NCBI RefSeq assembly: GCF_032854445.1 | Contig: NC_088295.1 | Location: 13,627,385-13,691,384, forward strand | Reading direction: 5' to 3' | Length of the DNA stretch: 64,000 nucleotides | Source of the DNA: Liolophura sinensis | Taxonomy: Eukaryota; Mollusca; Polyplacophora; Chitonida; Chitonidae | Shown here: positions 50,970 through 62,065 of the stretch, piece by piece | How positions within the stretch are numbered: the first letter of the stretch is position 1 | How the letters are laid out: each line of letters begins with the position of its first letter | Translations under genes and position numbers: made by a program | The notes under the pieces: model-generated | What the model was told of the DNA's origin: nothing | What the model saw: only the letters and a program-made list of their open reading frames with translations | Database searches by the model: none

Positions 50970-51422
50970 ACTGTAATAGAGCATTTCAAACTGAAAGTAT
51001 CAGCGTGATCCCTTATGGATTGTCACTTAACATTATGATCAGCTCCGATTAGATCACTGTGTTCTTCAGTAGAAGCAGTGTTTGTGCTTATGCTGATCAA
51101 GAATCAGTTATTCAATAAGGTATGAAGGGATAAATCGAGCTTTAACTTTATTCTGTTCTAAATTCTCATGTTTTGTATTAAAATGAGACTTGTACATGTA
51201 TGGAGACTTATTTATTAATTTATTTGATAGGAGTTTTATGCTGTACCCAGGAATACGCAAGGACATTCAAACCTGACTTATCTTTTAATATGATCTTGAA
51301 CAAGCACCAAAAACTTGTGTGTAATGCAACATATGTCAAACCTTTTTTTGATTCGGGTAAGTCTGGTGCTACATGTAAATTACAGTGGTAACGAAAATGT
51401 GCTGTCCATGTTTATTGAAGGG
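50970..51422 (+). other. 3' flank of DCTN4
   Basis: Probable 3' UTR. ATTAAA at about 51,177 is a possible variant polyadenylation signal. Canonical AATAAA hexamers occur only later, near 52,012 and 52,496. No further gene is seen. Confidence 0.35.
51211..51262 (-). mobile_element. SINE (family 1) 3' tail fragment
   Basis: TTTATTTGATAGGAGTTTTA and GCTGTACCCAGGAATA match the (TTTA)n-GATTGGTGTTTTACGCCG end, with changes. Confidence 0.65.
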
Positions 51423-51587
51423 TTTAACACCTTCATCTTGGTGGTTGTTGTGTAACCCCATGCTGCTGAAATTTGTGTTGTACGGAGTCAAATCCGGAGA
51501 ATGCGCAGCTCAAGGATTTCACTTGGTACGAAACAAGGGTCAGTCATATCGGGCTACACCACAAACACCAAGACGAAGGTGTTAAAT
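51423..51587. mobile_element. near-complete palindrome, foldback MITE
   Basis: TTTAACACCTTCATCTTGG at the left pairs with CCAAGACGAAGGTGTTAAA at the right. Pairing continues inward past GTAACCCC to GTCAAATCC/GGATTTCAC next to the axis near 51,505. About 165 bases with almost no loop, 0.45 kb after the DCTN4 stop. Confidence 0.75.
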
Positions 51588-52903
51588 ATTCTATAAAAGA
51601 AAAAAGAAGAAAATGGGACAAAGCAACATATTTCTTGCTGCCATTCTCTTTCACTCCCGCCGCAGAGGCCATGCCTTTTAGACCAATTAACAGCCAGTGT
51701 AGGACATTGCAGCTAACCTCCATATTTCAAAGCTGCTTATGTATGACGCCTCTTGTAGTTGCGTGATAGGAGAATGTAAAAGCTTATTGTACATGTATGA
51801 CAAGGTTGTAATGCTGAGCTGTTACAAATTGCTTTTTTTCCATGTCATGCTGTCCGGGTGTAAAATGTCAACAATGTAAGAACAAAAGCCATATCTATAT
51901 ACTTTGCAAATAAGACTTTTATCCCTGAAGGAAATTCCAATAGTTCACCTTTATATAAATCATAAAAGCAATTCTAACAAGTAAGGAAACTCAAATTCTT
52001 TTATTTGTAGAAATAAACAACTTGAAATGTTATTATTTGCAGAGGTAAACATACTGGTCGGTGTGTTGCATGACACACTCAATGTTGCTGGCCGCAACTA
52101 TCAGCGGAGTGGAATCTGTGTCAAAAAATTTTGTGTGAACAGTTATGGTTTCTTTGAAATCAGAGTGCCCTGGTGCATGGCAGTGAAACATAAGGGTTCA
52201 TGGGATTTGGATTGTTTGCGGTATGAATTATGTACAGTACTTATGTCAGTGGTATTAGGGCTAAGCATGATCTAGCTATCTGGAATACGCTTTTGTTTGA
52301 TAATAATTTTGTCTGTGATGCCAACCTTGGTATCATAGTTATATGTATTCTTCTCTACAAGTAGTTATATATCCATTTGTACTTTAAACAAAACCTCCAT
52401 GCTCTTCTTCAGCAACTCATGTTAGCTCTTCTTCTCGGTTAAATTTAAAGGTTTGCAGGCCTTTCACTATATTTGTTTGCTGATTAATGCAATATAAATA
52501 AAGCTCATTAATGTTTATTATTATTACTACGGACTAATTAATCATTAACTAAGGAATGTGACGGTTGCTTGGACGGTTGGATTGGTTTGTGCTGCTGTCA
52601 TTTCTGTTAAATCCCTATACAGTACATTGTAGACTGTTTCCACCCTTGTCAACTCTCAAAGATAGGATATCCATTCCACTGCCAGAGAGAGGTTGGGTTA
52701 TAACCAAGCACTTGAGATGTTTTTCTGTTAATCACCTGGATACTTTGCGTGCTTCAACTGAAGCCCAGGATGAGGAAATTCACCTTTCTTGGCTGTTCTC
52801 TGGTTCTTCACAGCATTAACTGGTTGCTGTGCGCAAAGGGCTTCTACATGAATTCTGTTGAGGTGACAGGCATTGCACCAATATGGGATATACACTGGGT
52901 TTG
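51588..52903. other. no gene recognised
   Basis: Only short frames (up to 84 codons) without a domain or splice support. AATAAA hexamers near 52.0 and 52.5 kb could serve a long DCTN4 3' UTR. Confidence 0.35.
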
Positions 52904-53178
52904 ATTTATTTATTTATTTATTTATTTGATTGGTGTTTTACGCCGTACTCAAGAATATTTCACTTATGCGACGGAGGCCAGCATTATGGTGGGAGGAAAC
53001 CGGGCAGAGCCTGGGGAAAACCCACGACCATCCGCAGGTTGCTGGCAGACCTTCCCACATACGGCCAGAGAGGAAGCCAGCATGAGCTGGACTTGAACTC
53101 ACAGCGACAACATTGGTGAGAGGCTCCTGGTTCATAACGCTGCCCTAACACGGTAACCGAGGGAGCCACGGAGGCCCC
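52904..53178 (-). mobile_element. full-length SINE (family 1) with 12-bp TSD
   Basis: The best copy in the window, 275 bases. On + it runs from (TTTA)n and GATTGGTGTTTTACGCCGTA to the tRNA-like head ending GAGCCACGGAGGCCCC. The minus strand shows the B-box GTGAGTTCAAGTCC. ACACTGGGTTTG flanks it at 52,892-52,903 and 53,179-53,190. Open frames on both strands inside it are incidental. Confidence 0.97.
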
Positions 53179-53270
53179 ACACTGGGTTTGCGCTGTGGGC
53201 AAAAATGTAACCTGCCAAAAAATGAGTTGTTAACTTGTGCACTTAAATTTCCTGCACATACAACATTGAC

Positions 53271-53331
53271 CAAGTTTACTGCTGTACAACTGAAATATTC
53301 TTGACCACAACATTAAACACCAGTCAGTCAG
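53271..53331 (+). mobile_element. SINE 3' end fragment
   Basis: TGAAATATTCTTGACCACAA and TTAAACACCAGTCAGTCAG correspond to the family 1 3' block with the GTCAGTCAG tail variant also hinted at 37.6 kb. Confidence 0.6.
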
Positions 53332-54018
53332 ATCCAATGAAAAGGTAACACCAACAGCATTATACTGATGATGAGTCCTTGTTAATGTACGGGAGTGATG
53401 ATCTGTGGTCTACCCTTCCCTCAATCACACTTTACAGAACACCTTTCATCCATCTTGGAATTCAGTCAGGAAGTAAGGTGGTGGATGTGGTGAGTGAATG
53501 ATATTTTCATTCGAAATGAGAGACTGGGTGAAAACATTATCACAAATATCTCATTACGACTGGAGTGACGATCTTCACTAGAAAATCTGCATGTAGCTTT
53601 TGAAGGAACTTGAATTGACATATTTTTTGAAAAGCATGAAAGGAAGAACTGTGAAAATGAACTCATAACACCATATTAAGTTGAAGACAATTGCACGTCT
53701 TCAGAAAATTACGCCTGTTTTTTCTCTGTCACAGTTCAGACAATCGTTACATTGTATACTGTAATCAAACAAGCATAGGAATTCTGGAAAGGTGCTTCAA
53801 TTGTTTGGTGTTTGCTCCGTGGTTTGTAGACTACCAGCTAGCAACATATTGGATCTGTCAAGTGGTGAACAGCGTAGCTGTCTTAAAATGGACTTTTGTT
53901 CAAGATTTTGTTCAGCAAAGTATGGTCTCATCTCAGGAAAGTTTCCAGTTCATTTGCCAAATACTCCACAAACCTATGTGACAACATATAAGATATCGAC
54001 AGTTCCTGCCAACTTGTG
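53332..54018. other. no gene recognised; possible 5' part of PLE relic
   Basis: Overlapping frames of up to 96 codons lie next to the Penelope-like RT fragment, but I could not match them to its fingers region. They may be decayed element sequence. Confidence 0.3.
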
Positions 54019-54290
54019 AGCTACAATGTGGTGGACCTCTTCACCAACATCCCAGTCTTAGATGCCCTTGAGATTACTGGACAACAAATACTTAACTGGG
54101 AGACAACACTTGACACTACCATGTCAAATGACAGGATTATCGCCCTGACCTCGGCGTGTATGACCTCTACCTACGTGATGTGAGGTGACTATGAACAGAT
54201 TCATGGAGTACGCATGGGTTCCCCACTATTGCCAGTGACAATAGAAATGTTCATGACCTACCAGTCGTCTTATTCTGGAAAGGTATGATG
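54019..54290 (+). pseudogene. broken Penelope-like retroelement reverse transcriptase fragment
   Basis: One frame reads VVDLFTNIPVLDALEI (RT motif A region) and, 60 residues on, GDYEQIHGVRMGSPLLPV (motif B region), the arrangement found in Penelope-like reverse transcriptases. An in-frame TGA at 54,181-54,183 falls between them. The fragment ends before the catalytic aspartate pair of motif C, and a SINE follows about 35 bases later. It is a dead relic. The match rests on recognised motifs only. Confidence 0.75.
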
Positions 54291-54324
54291 TCATTGTTGC
54301 AGAATACCACCGAGAAGTGTTGCC

Positions 54325-54532
54325 CTCGGAGTCTTAGTTGGTTAGCGGGCTAGCGCAATCCAATTACCCAATGAGGTCGCTGTGAGTTCAAGTCCATTCC
54401 TCTCCGGCCGTACACGAGGAGGTCTGTCAGCGACCTGCCTGCTGTGCCCAGTTTCCTCCCACCGTAATGCTGGCCACCGTCGTTTAAGTGGAATATTCTT
54501 GAGTACGGCGTAAAACACCAATCAAATAAATA
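54325..54532 (+). mobile_element. SINE (family 1), nearly full-length
   Basis: Head GTTGGTTAGCGGGCTAGCGC, B-box GTGAGTTCAAGTCC, then CCTCTCCGGCCGTAC, CCACCGTCGTTTAAGTGG and AGTACGGCGTAAAACACCAA with a short AAATAAAT tail. About 70 bases of the middle are missing, including the GCTCATGCTGGCTT block. No clear target-site duplication. Confidence 0.9.
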
Positions 54533-56044
54533 TTTCCAGGCTTGGGAGTCGGAGTGTGGAGTAATGGCAAAACTTCTCAACCCAGTCGAACATTCGTTAC
54601 ACCTTGGATGGCCTTAGTACATCCAAGCTGCCCAGTCAGTGCATGATGAATCATTGTATTACAGCTATAATGGGTTTACAGCCGCAATATGCTAGCTCCT
54701 ATAACAATATTGTGACTGTCTAATAAAATTATTACTATCAAATTCTTGCAGAGGAGCTAAACATGGCAACAATGACGGCCGCAATGTCAGAGTATTTCAA
54801 TACGATATAGACTTGGGAGAGAACATTAGTAAAATATTAGTTCCTTCTTGATAAAGGGAGTTTACCTGTATGTGTACCCACAGAAATATCATAACCGAAA
54901 TACGTAACTCCCCATACAAAGATGGCATTACTGCGAGATAGCCACTGTTGTGAAGATACAAAAAACTTCAGGCCTGTTAAGAACGAGAAAACCGACCCAC
55001 TGAAGAACTATTGACGCTGAAATACACATACTGTGTAAAGACCTCTCCAACTAGGATTTCCCTGTACTACCTTCCTTCATGATTTAACTGACAGTATTTC
55101 AACATTAAAAATTTCAGAGTATCAACGGTGTCAAGGTATTCCAATGACCAAAAATCTGTGTCCTGCGTTTAGCTTTTAGGCAATCACATGTACTACTGGT
55201 CCTGGTTTCTACTATCTTTAAACAGTCTTGGGGTATTCAATATGTGGTATATATCCTAGGCCTATACTGTAGAAAAACCGTTCTTCTTGCTACGTCGTGG
55301 CCATTGTTGATAGATCGCAGTACCTCATACTTATGTCACGTTGTATTGTATTGGTCGTTTCTCAGCACATCGTTCCAAAATCTTATCAGTCATGTTTACC
55401 TATTTGGTGTAACATCTGTATGCGGGAGAGCTGGGTGTAGCTTGTTGCTAGGTAGAACAAGCCATATGACATGTGGGTTCAGTCCCAATCTTGGACAAAG
55501 AGTTTTTTTTATTCGCTCTGATGGCTCCGCGGGCCTTGGTGAGTATAAAGCGGGCCTCACACAAAGCGAGTTTCGCCTAGACTGTCAGAACGAATCTTTT
55601 GCGAGCATGTTGCGATGTATGTTCTCGTATGGTGTGAGAGCAAAGCTCACAGTTTGCCTCGGTCGGTACCAATCCGTCGTTTCCACTCTCCAGCGGTCGC
55701 AAATGGTTTGGGTATAGGGGCAAAAAAGTCTACCGATCGCTGGTAGTATTTGCTAGTGGCACTGCTCTCATCAGATTCAGTGACGAATGCGACTGCACAT
55801 TGGAGAGTTAATAATCACAGTCCACATTTCAGGACTACGGCGAGATATTGACGAGGCAGGGTGGGGGGCTCTCGCTAAATAACGCAGCTACATGGCAAGA
55901 TTTTACCATACTTACTAGACTGAACAGGCATCTCGCACAGACGGGTCTGTCGGCTCAACAGCGCCGGCATAGCAGCCATTGTACAATCACATAACTTAGT
56001 CGCTTTAATTAGTGAGAGCCGCCACCATCGTTTAGAACGAATTC
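54533..56044. other. no gene recognised
   Basis: Contains a 157-codon open frame (55,244-55,717, +) without a recognisable domain. A B-box-like GTGGGTTCAGTCCC near 55,480 suggests decayed tRNA-derived repeat sequence. Confidence 0.35.
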
Positions 56045-56628
56045 ACAGTTCGTGACGGGAACGCTCTCATGACGAATGAACGCTCTCTTCTTGCATGTGA
56101 CAGGAATCTCTGAAGATGGATATCTTTATTTTTTCCTCATTAAGAAAACCCCCGAAACGTGTTTACGACTACACGAGCTTCCGGGGCTCTGTCTGTCTTT
56201 GGACCCTCGGCTCATTGGTGGAGATAGTGTCCCCCCCCCCCCCCCCCCACCACACACACACTTCTCATTTGCTTCCCATTTCCTGGCCTAGTCATTAATA
56301 CAGTTTTGCAATTTCCGAGAGACTACTTCCTGGCGGCAGGCCTTTTGTGTTTGTGAGGCGGGGGTCAATTATAATATATAGGCCTCAATGCAAATATGCC
56401 TATACCCATTAGCTTATTATATACTTACCGCCAACCCTCACCCTGTCAAATTTAACATATAATTGCCTATTTATATGTTCAGAAATTTATTACCACCACG
56501 TGAACTGCCCACCACAGGAAGATGAGTTCGCAAAGGTAGGCCTTGGCATGATCAAACGCTTCGCATGATCTGTCACATGCAAGAAGAGAGGGTTCATTCG
56601 TCATGAGAGCGTTCCCGTCACGAACTGT
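56045..56628. repeat. 59-bp inverted repeat (58/59 match) flanking a 466-bp centre
   Basis: Left arm 56,045-56,103 starts ACAGTTCGTGACGGGAACGC and ends TTGCATGTGACAG. Right arm 56,570-56,628 is its reverse complement with one mismatch. The centre includes about 19 Cs followed by a CA tract and AT-rich sequence, and no transposase motif. The arms look like terminal inverted repeats of a young non-autonomous DNA transposon or the stem of a large hairpin. Confidence 0.9.
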
Positions 56629-58519
56629 AAATTGAGCTATACTTAGTTGTGAAACACCGGTCAGTCACGAGGTTCATGCTTTTCACACGAAATACATACA
56701 TGAACAATAATTAAATTCACCGAATATACGCGTTATTTTTTCACAATAAGACATCCGACACCGGTACCACATTTTTCTTATATTTGGAAATGATCAAGTT
56801 AATCAAGTTAAGCAGACATGTTGTTTGTGGTGTGGTGTGTGTGATACATTGGAAACTACAAAAACTGTAGTGTTTGGGAGTGGTATGCCTTTAAATATAG
56901 TCCTATACAGGCTTATCATGCCTAAAGGAGTGGTGTACTATATGACTTATGTTAGCTGACGACAACGGATAAAATTAATGGAGAATGGCTGAAAAGATTC
57001 GGTTTATACATCTAACCGTAACTTAAGTAGTAGGCCCTTTATAGCCATGGACCTGTAGATATTCCATGCCAGGAGTTAATATGTGCGCGTAGAGAGGAGA
57101 CGGGTACATAAGCCTACAGTTCTTACCTTTAAGATAAATACATATTGTATTATTGAGAAAACCATCTACATGCATGTCAAGTATTATATGGGGCGGTTCA
57201 ATATGGCTGCACAGTTGTAAAATTTTACGTGGGGAATCCCCTGGTATATTCCCGTTTTACGTCCGGTGGCTCTCGGCGCTCATTTTATTTTCAAAAGCAA
57301 CGACCTTGGACGTATTTCTGCGAGCGCACACGGATCTCATTGCAAGGTACTGTTGTCCACAATGTGCTGGTAGTTTAAATACTTATAACAGCATAGATAT
57401 CAATGTACGGGACCTCAAACGTGTTGAGCATATGCACTGACATTCACCACATTAGCCATATGTAACTCCTTGTCATTGTACACAGTTAAATTAGGCCTGT
57501 ATTAGGAACACACAGGATGATTTGGAACAGTTAAAACTTTAGTTCATGTATGAACTGGCTGAAGTTAAAGAATTACGACAACCTGTGCACGGGTTTGTCT
57601 GGGCTATACGCTTAGTTCAGGAACGATACAGGATTTGTCAATGATCGTGGTATCTTATAGAGTAAGGCTGGTAGAATATGTGCATGGTGTATGACGACGT
57701 GGCAAACTGAATATGCATGCCCTTACTTCATCCACCACTGTATCTGGGCTTATTGGACGCACAAAGTACATAGATATATATACAACATGCATTATTACTT
57801 GATTCACCACATCAGACAATGTTCAGGTAATTCTTAACAACTAAGAACCATTAGTTATATTGAGAAATGTCTATGGGGAAGTATATGGTTTATGCATATG
57901 TTTATTTTTGGACATGTTTATATTCCGTAAATGATTGTACATGTAAATTTCTCTACATGGACAAAAGGTGTGCATGGTAATATATCCAAAACAGATGAAC
58001 AGTTAATTTTACGTTAGCTGGAGATATTTTACTCCAACAGTGTAAGAGGTCGGTATCATGCGATGGTGTGTTTCACTGTTGAACGTTACAATGTAGTCTG
58101 GAAATCAGAGATTTCGATCAGTTTATGCAAATTTACTGATGCCATTTTCTTAATAGGCCTTTAAGGAAATCAAATGAGGGAAATTCAGAATAAATTTCCA
58201 TTTATATGTGTCAAAGTTTATAATAAAGCATAGCCCTCAAGGAAGTTTGCCGCGAACATGTAGGCCTATATTGATACAACATAGGACAAGATTATATCTT
58301 CTGAAAGGGGAGGTGGGGGGGGGGAGCGTGTCTTGACTTGAACTATCCCATACAGACATGCTAGCCGTTGCCTTATCTTACCTTATATTTCACAACACTC
58401 TAAACAATCGGACTGGTGTTTTTTGCAGAGCATATGGATTGCTCTCAGTCAACCACAGAGGCTACTTTTTACATTAAATTAGTCTTAATGTGCTCACCAA
58501 CCTTTGGTCACACGAGAGT
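56629..58519. other. no gene recognised
   Basis: Frames of up to 95 codons (57,153-57,440, +) show no family motif. A G-rich run lies at about 58,309-58,325. Confidence 0.35.
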
Positions 58520-58700
58520 ACATTCGCTTTCCAGTTGTTAAGGCACTTGCCTTCCAGTCTCTAGAATAACACAAGGTGCTGGTTCAATACCAAACTTTGA
58601 ACAGGGAATTTTTAGATTCCCCAGCTCTCACTCGAGCATGAGGCCACAGTGACGGTAATCGTTTGACAACGTCTATGTCACTGACATGTCGTGTGAAAGT
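58520..58700 (+). repeat. tRNA-derived SINE-like sequence
   Basis: An A-box-like AGTTGTTAAGGCACTTGCC and a B-box-like TGGTTCAATACC are spaced as in a tRNA-like head. They are followed by a body with CAGCTCTCACTCGAGC and ACATGTCGTGTGAAAG. Family and 3' end are not defined. Confidence 0.45.
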
Positions 58701-58777
58701 TAGTCCATAACTGTCCCAGAGGTCAGTGGTATATATGGACGGAGTGTCCAGGATAGCTGGCTTCTTAACTGAGTCTA

Positions 58778-58850
58778 ATTCAGCTTAACCCGAGAGTACG
58801 AGCTGTATATCTATCGCGTTGAATTATATATCGCGATATAAGTGTAGTTG
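58778..58850 (+). repeat. interspersed repeat copy (family at 11.6/13.3 kb)
   Basis: TCTAATTCAGCTTAACCCG, AGCTGTATATCTATCG and TTGAATTATAT follow the start of the copies at 11,629 and 13,345. It is the only copy seen in the right half of the window. Confidence 0.45.
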
Positions 58851-59300
58851 ATGGTGGCCTTAACCGGCATCTATATTACCGGGAGACCTATGTAAATTTT
58901 GTGGCTTTAATTAAAGATTAGCCTAGATTAAAGGATACATGAAACCCTTTGTTTTTATTTTTTAATATGGAGTTAAGGATGTGGCCTAATATATAAAAGT
59001 ACAAAAAGCTTCTCGGCCTTCTTCATGGGATGTGAACTAAAATGACTTTGAACAACAGTTTTGTTAGTTTTGTTTGTACCTAAACTGCCATTGACAATGT
59101 AAACCCTGTTAGTGACACTGCCATATTTGAAATTGCTAACATTTATTAGTATAATATAACCATAATAAATGAATTTTATCTCTCCTAGTATATGATCTCA
59201 CGGAACTATGGTTATAGAGTTGGATGTTAGGAAGTTATATAAACAATCTATTCTGTTCGTGGAGCCAGCTGTGTAGGTTGTGTTACTACGTTGAGTTTGT

Positions 59301-59471
59301 TCTAGCCGCATGTTGGTGCAGCTGTTATTATCGACTTGATCGCGTCACAACTAGCATTCGTGCAGGAGACTTGACTATAGACTTTGCTAGCCCCGTCACG
59401 TGTTGTTGTCACGTATGGCATACATGTAAACAAAAGCACATGTAGCGTGCACATGGATTACGTTTTTTACA
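59301..59471 (-). repeat. 3' LTR (left border uncertain)
   Basis: On the minus strand it begins TGTAAAAAACG just after the polypurine tract. It shares CATGTAAACAAAAGCACATG (written on +) and neighbouring sequence with 62,712-62,957. It appears about 75 bases shorter than the 5' LTR. The far border is a guess from weak similarity. Confidence 0.55.
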
Positions 59472-59543
59472 TTGCATCTCCCCTTTCATAATTTAGTTAA
59501 GTAAAAACATTTCTTTGAAACAGAATAAAATTTAAATGCATCA

Positions 59544-59755
59544 AAACTGAACTTAAATCGTTTGTCCGTATGTTTGAAATGAAACATCATTAAGGTGAAT
59601 TGCCTTTCACATAGACTGTTCGATTGTCTGAAATAGTTTGAAAGAGTATCGAACTTAAAGTTACGAAACTGAACTCAAAAGGAATGTCTGTTTATCTGAA
59701 ATGAGAAATCATTAAAAGGTGAATTGTCTTTCCCATAGATTGTTAATGGCTTCCA
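59544..59755. repeat. imperfect tandem duplication, period about 122 bp
   Basis: AAACTGAACT, TCTGAAATGA, ATCATTAA and GGTGAATTG, each with CCCATAGA/CACATAGA after it, recur with a 122-base offset. It lies between the integrase remnant and the polypurine tract of the gypsy element. Confidence 0.6.
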
Positions 59756-60099
59756 AAGTCTCTCAATCATCTCTCAAATTTAAACACTAAATAAAACAAT
59801 ATTAAAGTCTTCAACTGTCTGAAAACTAACTCACTCCTAAGTTTTCTCGAACTGTCTGATTGTTCTCCTTGGACGTGACATCAACCTGCAGGCTTGACAG
59901 GGGATGCTTTAGCCTGGATCGGCGATTCCGATTGTCCTCCTGATGAAGGCGGTACTGCTGACTATTGTGGAGCAGAGTGGGAAGGAAGTGGAATCCAGTA
60001 CTGTTCCTGTTCTTAGACGTGGACTTCAGGTATTATGTCGAAATCCCCATTCTTTAGAAAACTGGACGAATTTGGCACTATCATATTGAGGGCCGTTGT

Positions 60100-60480
60100 A
60101 CGAACGAAGTTCTTCTGGTATACAATGCCGCGAGAAAATACCTTTCAGGTAACTTCTGTAGCTTTCGTGGTGTGTATCATCTCTGCTACTTCTACGTAGC
60201 GAGAGAAATAGTCCACTACAATCAAGTAGTCTTTGTTGCGTAAGTGAAACAAATCTGTGTCGACCATTTGCCAGGGTCGCTCAGGGGCTGGAGTAGGCAT
60301 CAGTGGATCTGCCCGGGGGGTTCTGTGTACTGCCCATTTCTTGCAGTTTTCGACAAGACCTTGAATTTCCCGAATCCGGGTAGCCAGACGGATTTTTATG
60401 CTCTGTAATCGTCATTTCACGATTCCTTGGTGCCCTTCGTGGAGCTTGTCGAGTGTGTCCAATCTTATACTAGATGGTAT
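60100..60480 (-). pseudogene. gypsy integrase fragment
   Basis: The minus strand reads the zinc-finger end (LHEGHQGIVK, then LVENCKKW) followed by the catalytic core start PWQMVDTDLFHL and VVDYFSRYVEV, which carries the first conserved aspartate. Stops interrupt the finger. The later core with the second and third catalytic acids is not recognisable, so the enzyme is inactive. Confidence 0.8.
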
Positions 60481-60540
60481 AAGTAATATGTGTTCTTTAA
60501 TTAGAATTCTATGGACGAGTGACATTTCACCTCTAGTCGC

Positions 60541-60975
60541 TTAGTAACGTTGTATCCTGGGAGAAAGTTGAGCTAGAGTGTTGTTTGTCAGAAGTGGCAA
60601 CAGTGGCTTGTGGTCCGTTTCAGCTGTGGTTGATTTTCCGATTATTACGTTACTGGTCTTTTCACAGTCCCATGTCAATGGTAGAATTCCTTCTCGATCT
60701 GTGCATATCTCATTTCTGTTGGTGTGAGTCATTTCAGTCTTGATTTGTTCAAAGGTAGGTTGATGAGTTTGTTCCCATATCCAGTCTTTGTTGGATTGAA
60801 GTAACTTTTTGATCGCTTTGGTTTTGTCTGCGAGATGTTCAGTGAACTTCCCCTAGGTGGCTGACCATGCCCAGAAACATTCGAACTTCTTGAATATTCT
60901 TTGGGGTAGACATCTCTTGAATGCTTCTGATTTTAGCAGGATCTGGTATTATTCTGTTCTCGCTAACCTTGTACC
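60541..60975 (-). pseudogene. gypsy RT thumb and RNase H remnant
   Basis: Minus strand: IPDPAKIRSIQEM and VRMFLGMVSHLG (RT connection), then a one-base frameshift into HLADKTKAIKKLL. A deletion removes the first part of RNase H, and ETDHKPLLPLLTNN with PRIQRY follows. These are typical of gypsy RNase H. Not functional. Confidence 0.8.
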
Positions 60976-60979
60976 CTAG

Positions 60980-61380
60980 TTAATCTGTGACGCTGAACTT
61001 ACATTTGTCCTTGTTGAGGGTTATATGAGCCATCTCAAGGCGATTCAGGTCTGCTTCAAGTTTCTGGTCATGTTGTGCATGCGGGTATCCGTGAACCAAG
61101 ACGTCATCAATGCTCTCCGCGACTCCTTCAAGGGCCTCCAACACTTGACTCATACACTTCTGAAACTTTTCTGACCCAGAGTTGATTCCATATGGTTGTA
61201 CGTTGAAGTGGTATCTGCCCGAGGGGGTAATGAAGTTTGTCAATGATCTGGATTTGTTCGCAAGTTTCATCTGCCAGAATCCCGAGTTAGTGTCCATTTT
61301 CGAGAATACTTTAGCATCTGCTAATCTTCTTAATGTTGTGTTAACTGCTGAGAGTGGATGGTTTTGTGCATTCGTATAAT
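60980..61380 (-). pseudogene. gypsy reverse transcriptase core fragment
   Basis: About 130 codons are open. They include AKVFSKMDTNSGFWQ (motif A region), FITPSGRYHF, PYGINSGSEKFQKCM (motif B region) and ESIDDVLVHG, which holds the catalytic aspartate pair. A TAA replaces a codon just before the conserved LGYKVS block. The fingers region and the link to protease are shortened, since only about 490 bases separate the protease motif from motif A. Confidence 0.88.
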
Positions 61381-61739
61381 GGCAGTGGAAGTCGTCTCAG
61401 TGTGGAAATTGAGATTGGTTTGAAATTCTCTTTTACTGTTATTCTGTACGTATTTGTCCATTTGTAATAAAATCTTGTGAACAGTTTGGGGTGATTTTTC
61501 ATTTCTGTGGATTTATAGTTACTTACTTTGACAAAGAGAGATGATCAACACTTTGGCTACCCATGTTGAGCTTCTCGGCATGCAGGCTGTCTGCCTAGTA
61601 ATGGTTGTTCTAAACCTTCTATAACATAAATCTCCTCTACTGCTGATTTGTTTCTCACAGATAGTGAGATATTCCTTCACACTTCGTTTTATATCTGCAG
61701 GGACCGTACAATCTTCTAGTTGCTGGCTTCAGTGGCTTT

Positions 61740-62045
61740 GGCCTTCCTAGTTTAGTGTACAGACTGACGAGAATGACGGTAACATTTGCACCCGTATCAA
61801 GTTTAAATGTAGACACATATTCGTTCAATTTGACGTCGACCGTCTATGGATTGCTACTGGTATTCCCAATGCTGACAATCGCCCAAATACCAACAAGAAA
61901 GAAATCCTCATCATCACTACAGTTGCTAGCTGCATTTCACTTCATGAAGTGCACTCTGTGACCTTGTTTTACGATTGAAACATGCCTTACCGTGGTGACC
62001 TCGTTTCATGCAAATGTAGCAAGATGCATCACGAGCTGGGCAATT
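61740..62045 (-). pseudogene. gypsy zinc knuckle and protease remnant
   Basis: The minus strand encodes a CCHC knuckle (CYICMKRGHHGKAC, about 61,989-62,021). Further on comes the aspartic protease motif FKLDTGANVTVI, with DTG at 61,790-61,798. The knuckle is out of frame with the gag frame upstream, and stops lie between knuckle and protease. Confidence 0.8.
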
Positions 62046-62065
62046 CGTTCTTGAGTGAGGATAAC

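Noticed and set aside
52883..53202. Open frames on both strands near 53.0 kb
   Set aside because: They lie inside the full-length SINE. The same translations recur in the copies at 25.7, 29.9 and 54.4 kb.
55244..55717. 157-codon open frame on +
   Set aside because: No domain, no splice context, hydrophobic and low-complexity start, and a B-box-like repeat inside. Length alone does not support a gene.
61182..61961. Plus-strand frames at 61.2-61.4 and 61.75-61.96 kb
   Set aside because: Complement of the gypsy RT and protease, which are clearly encoded on the minus strand.
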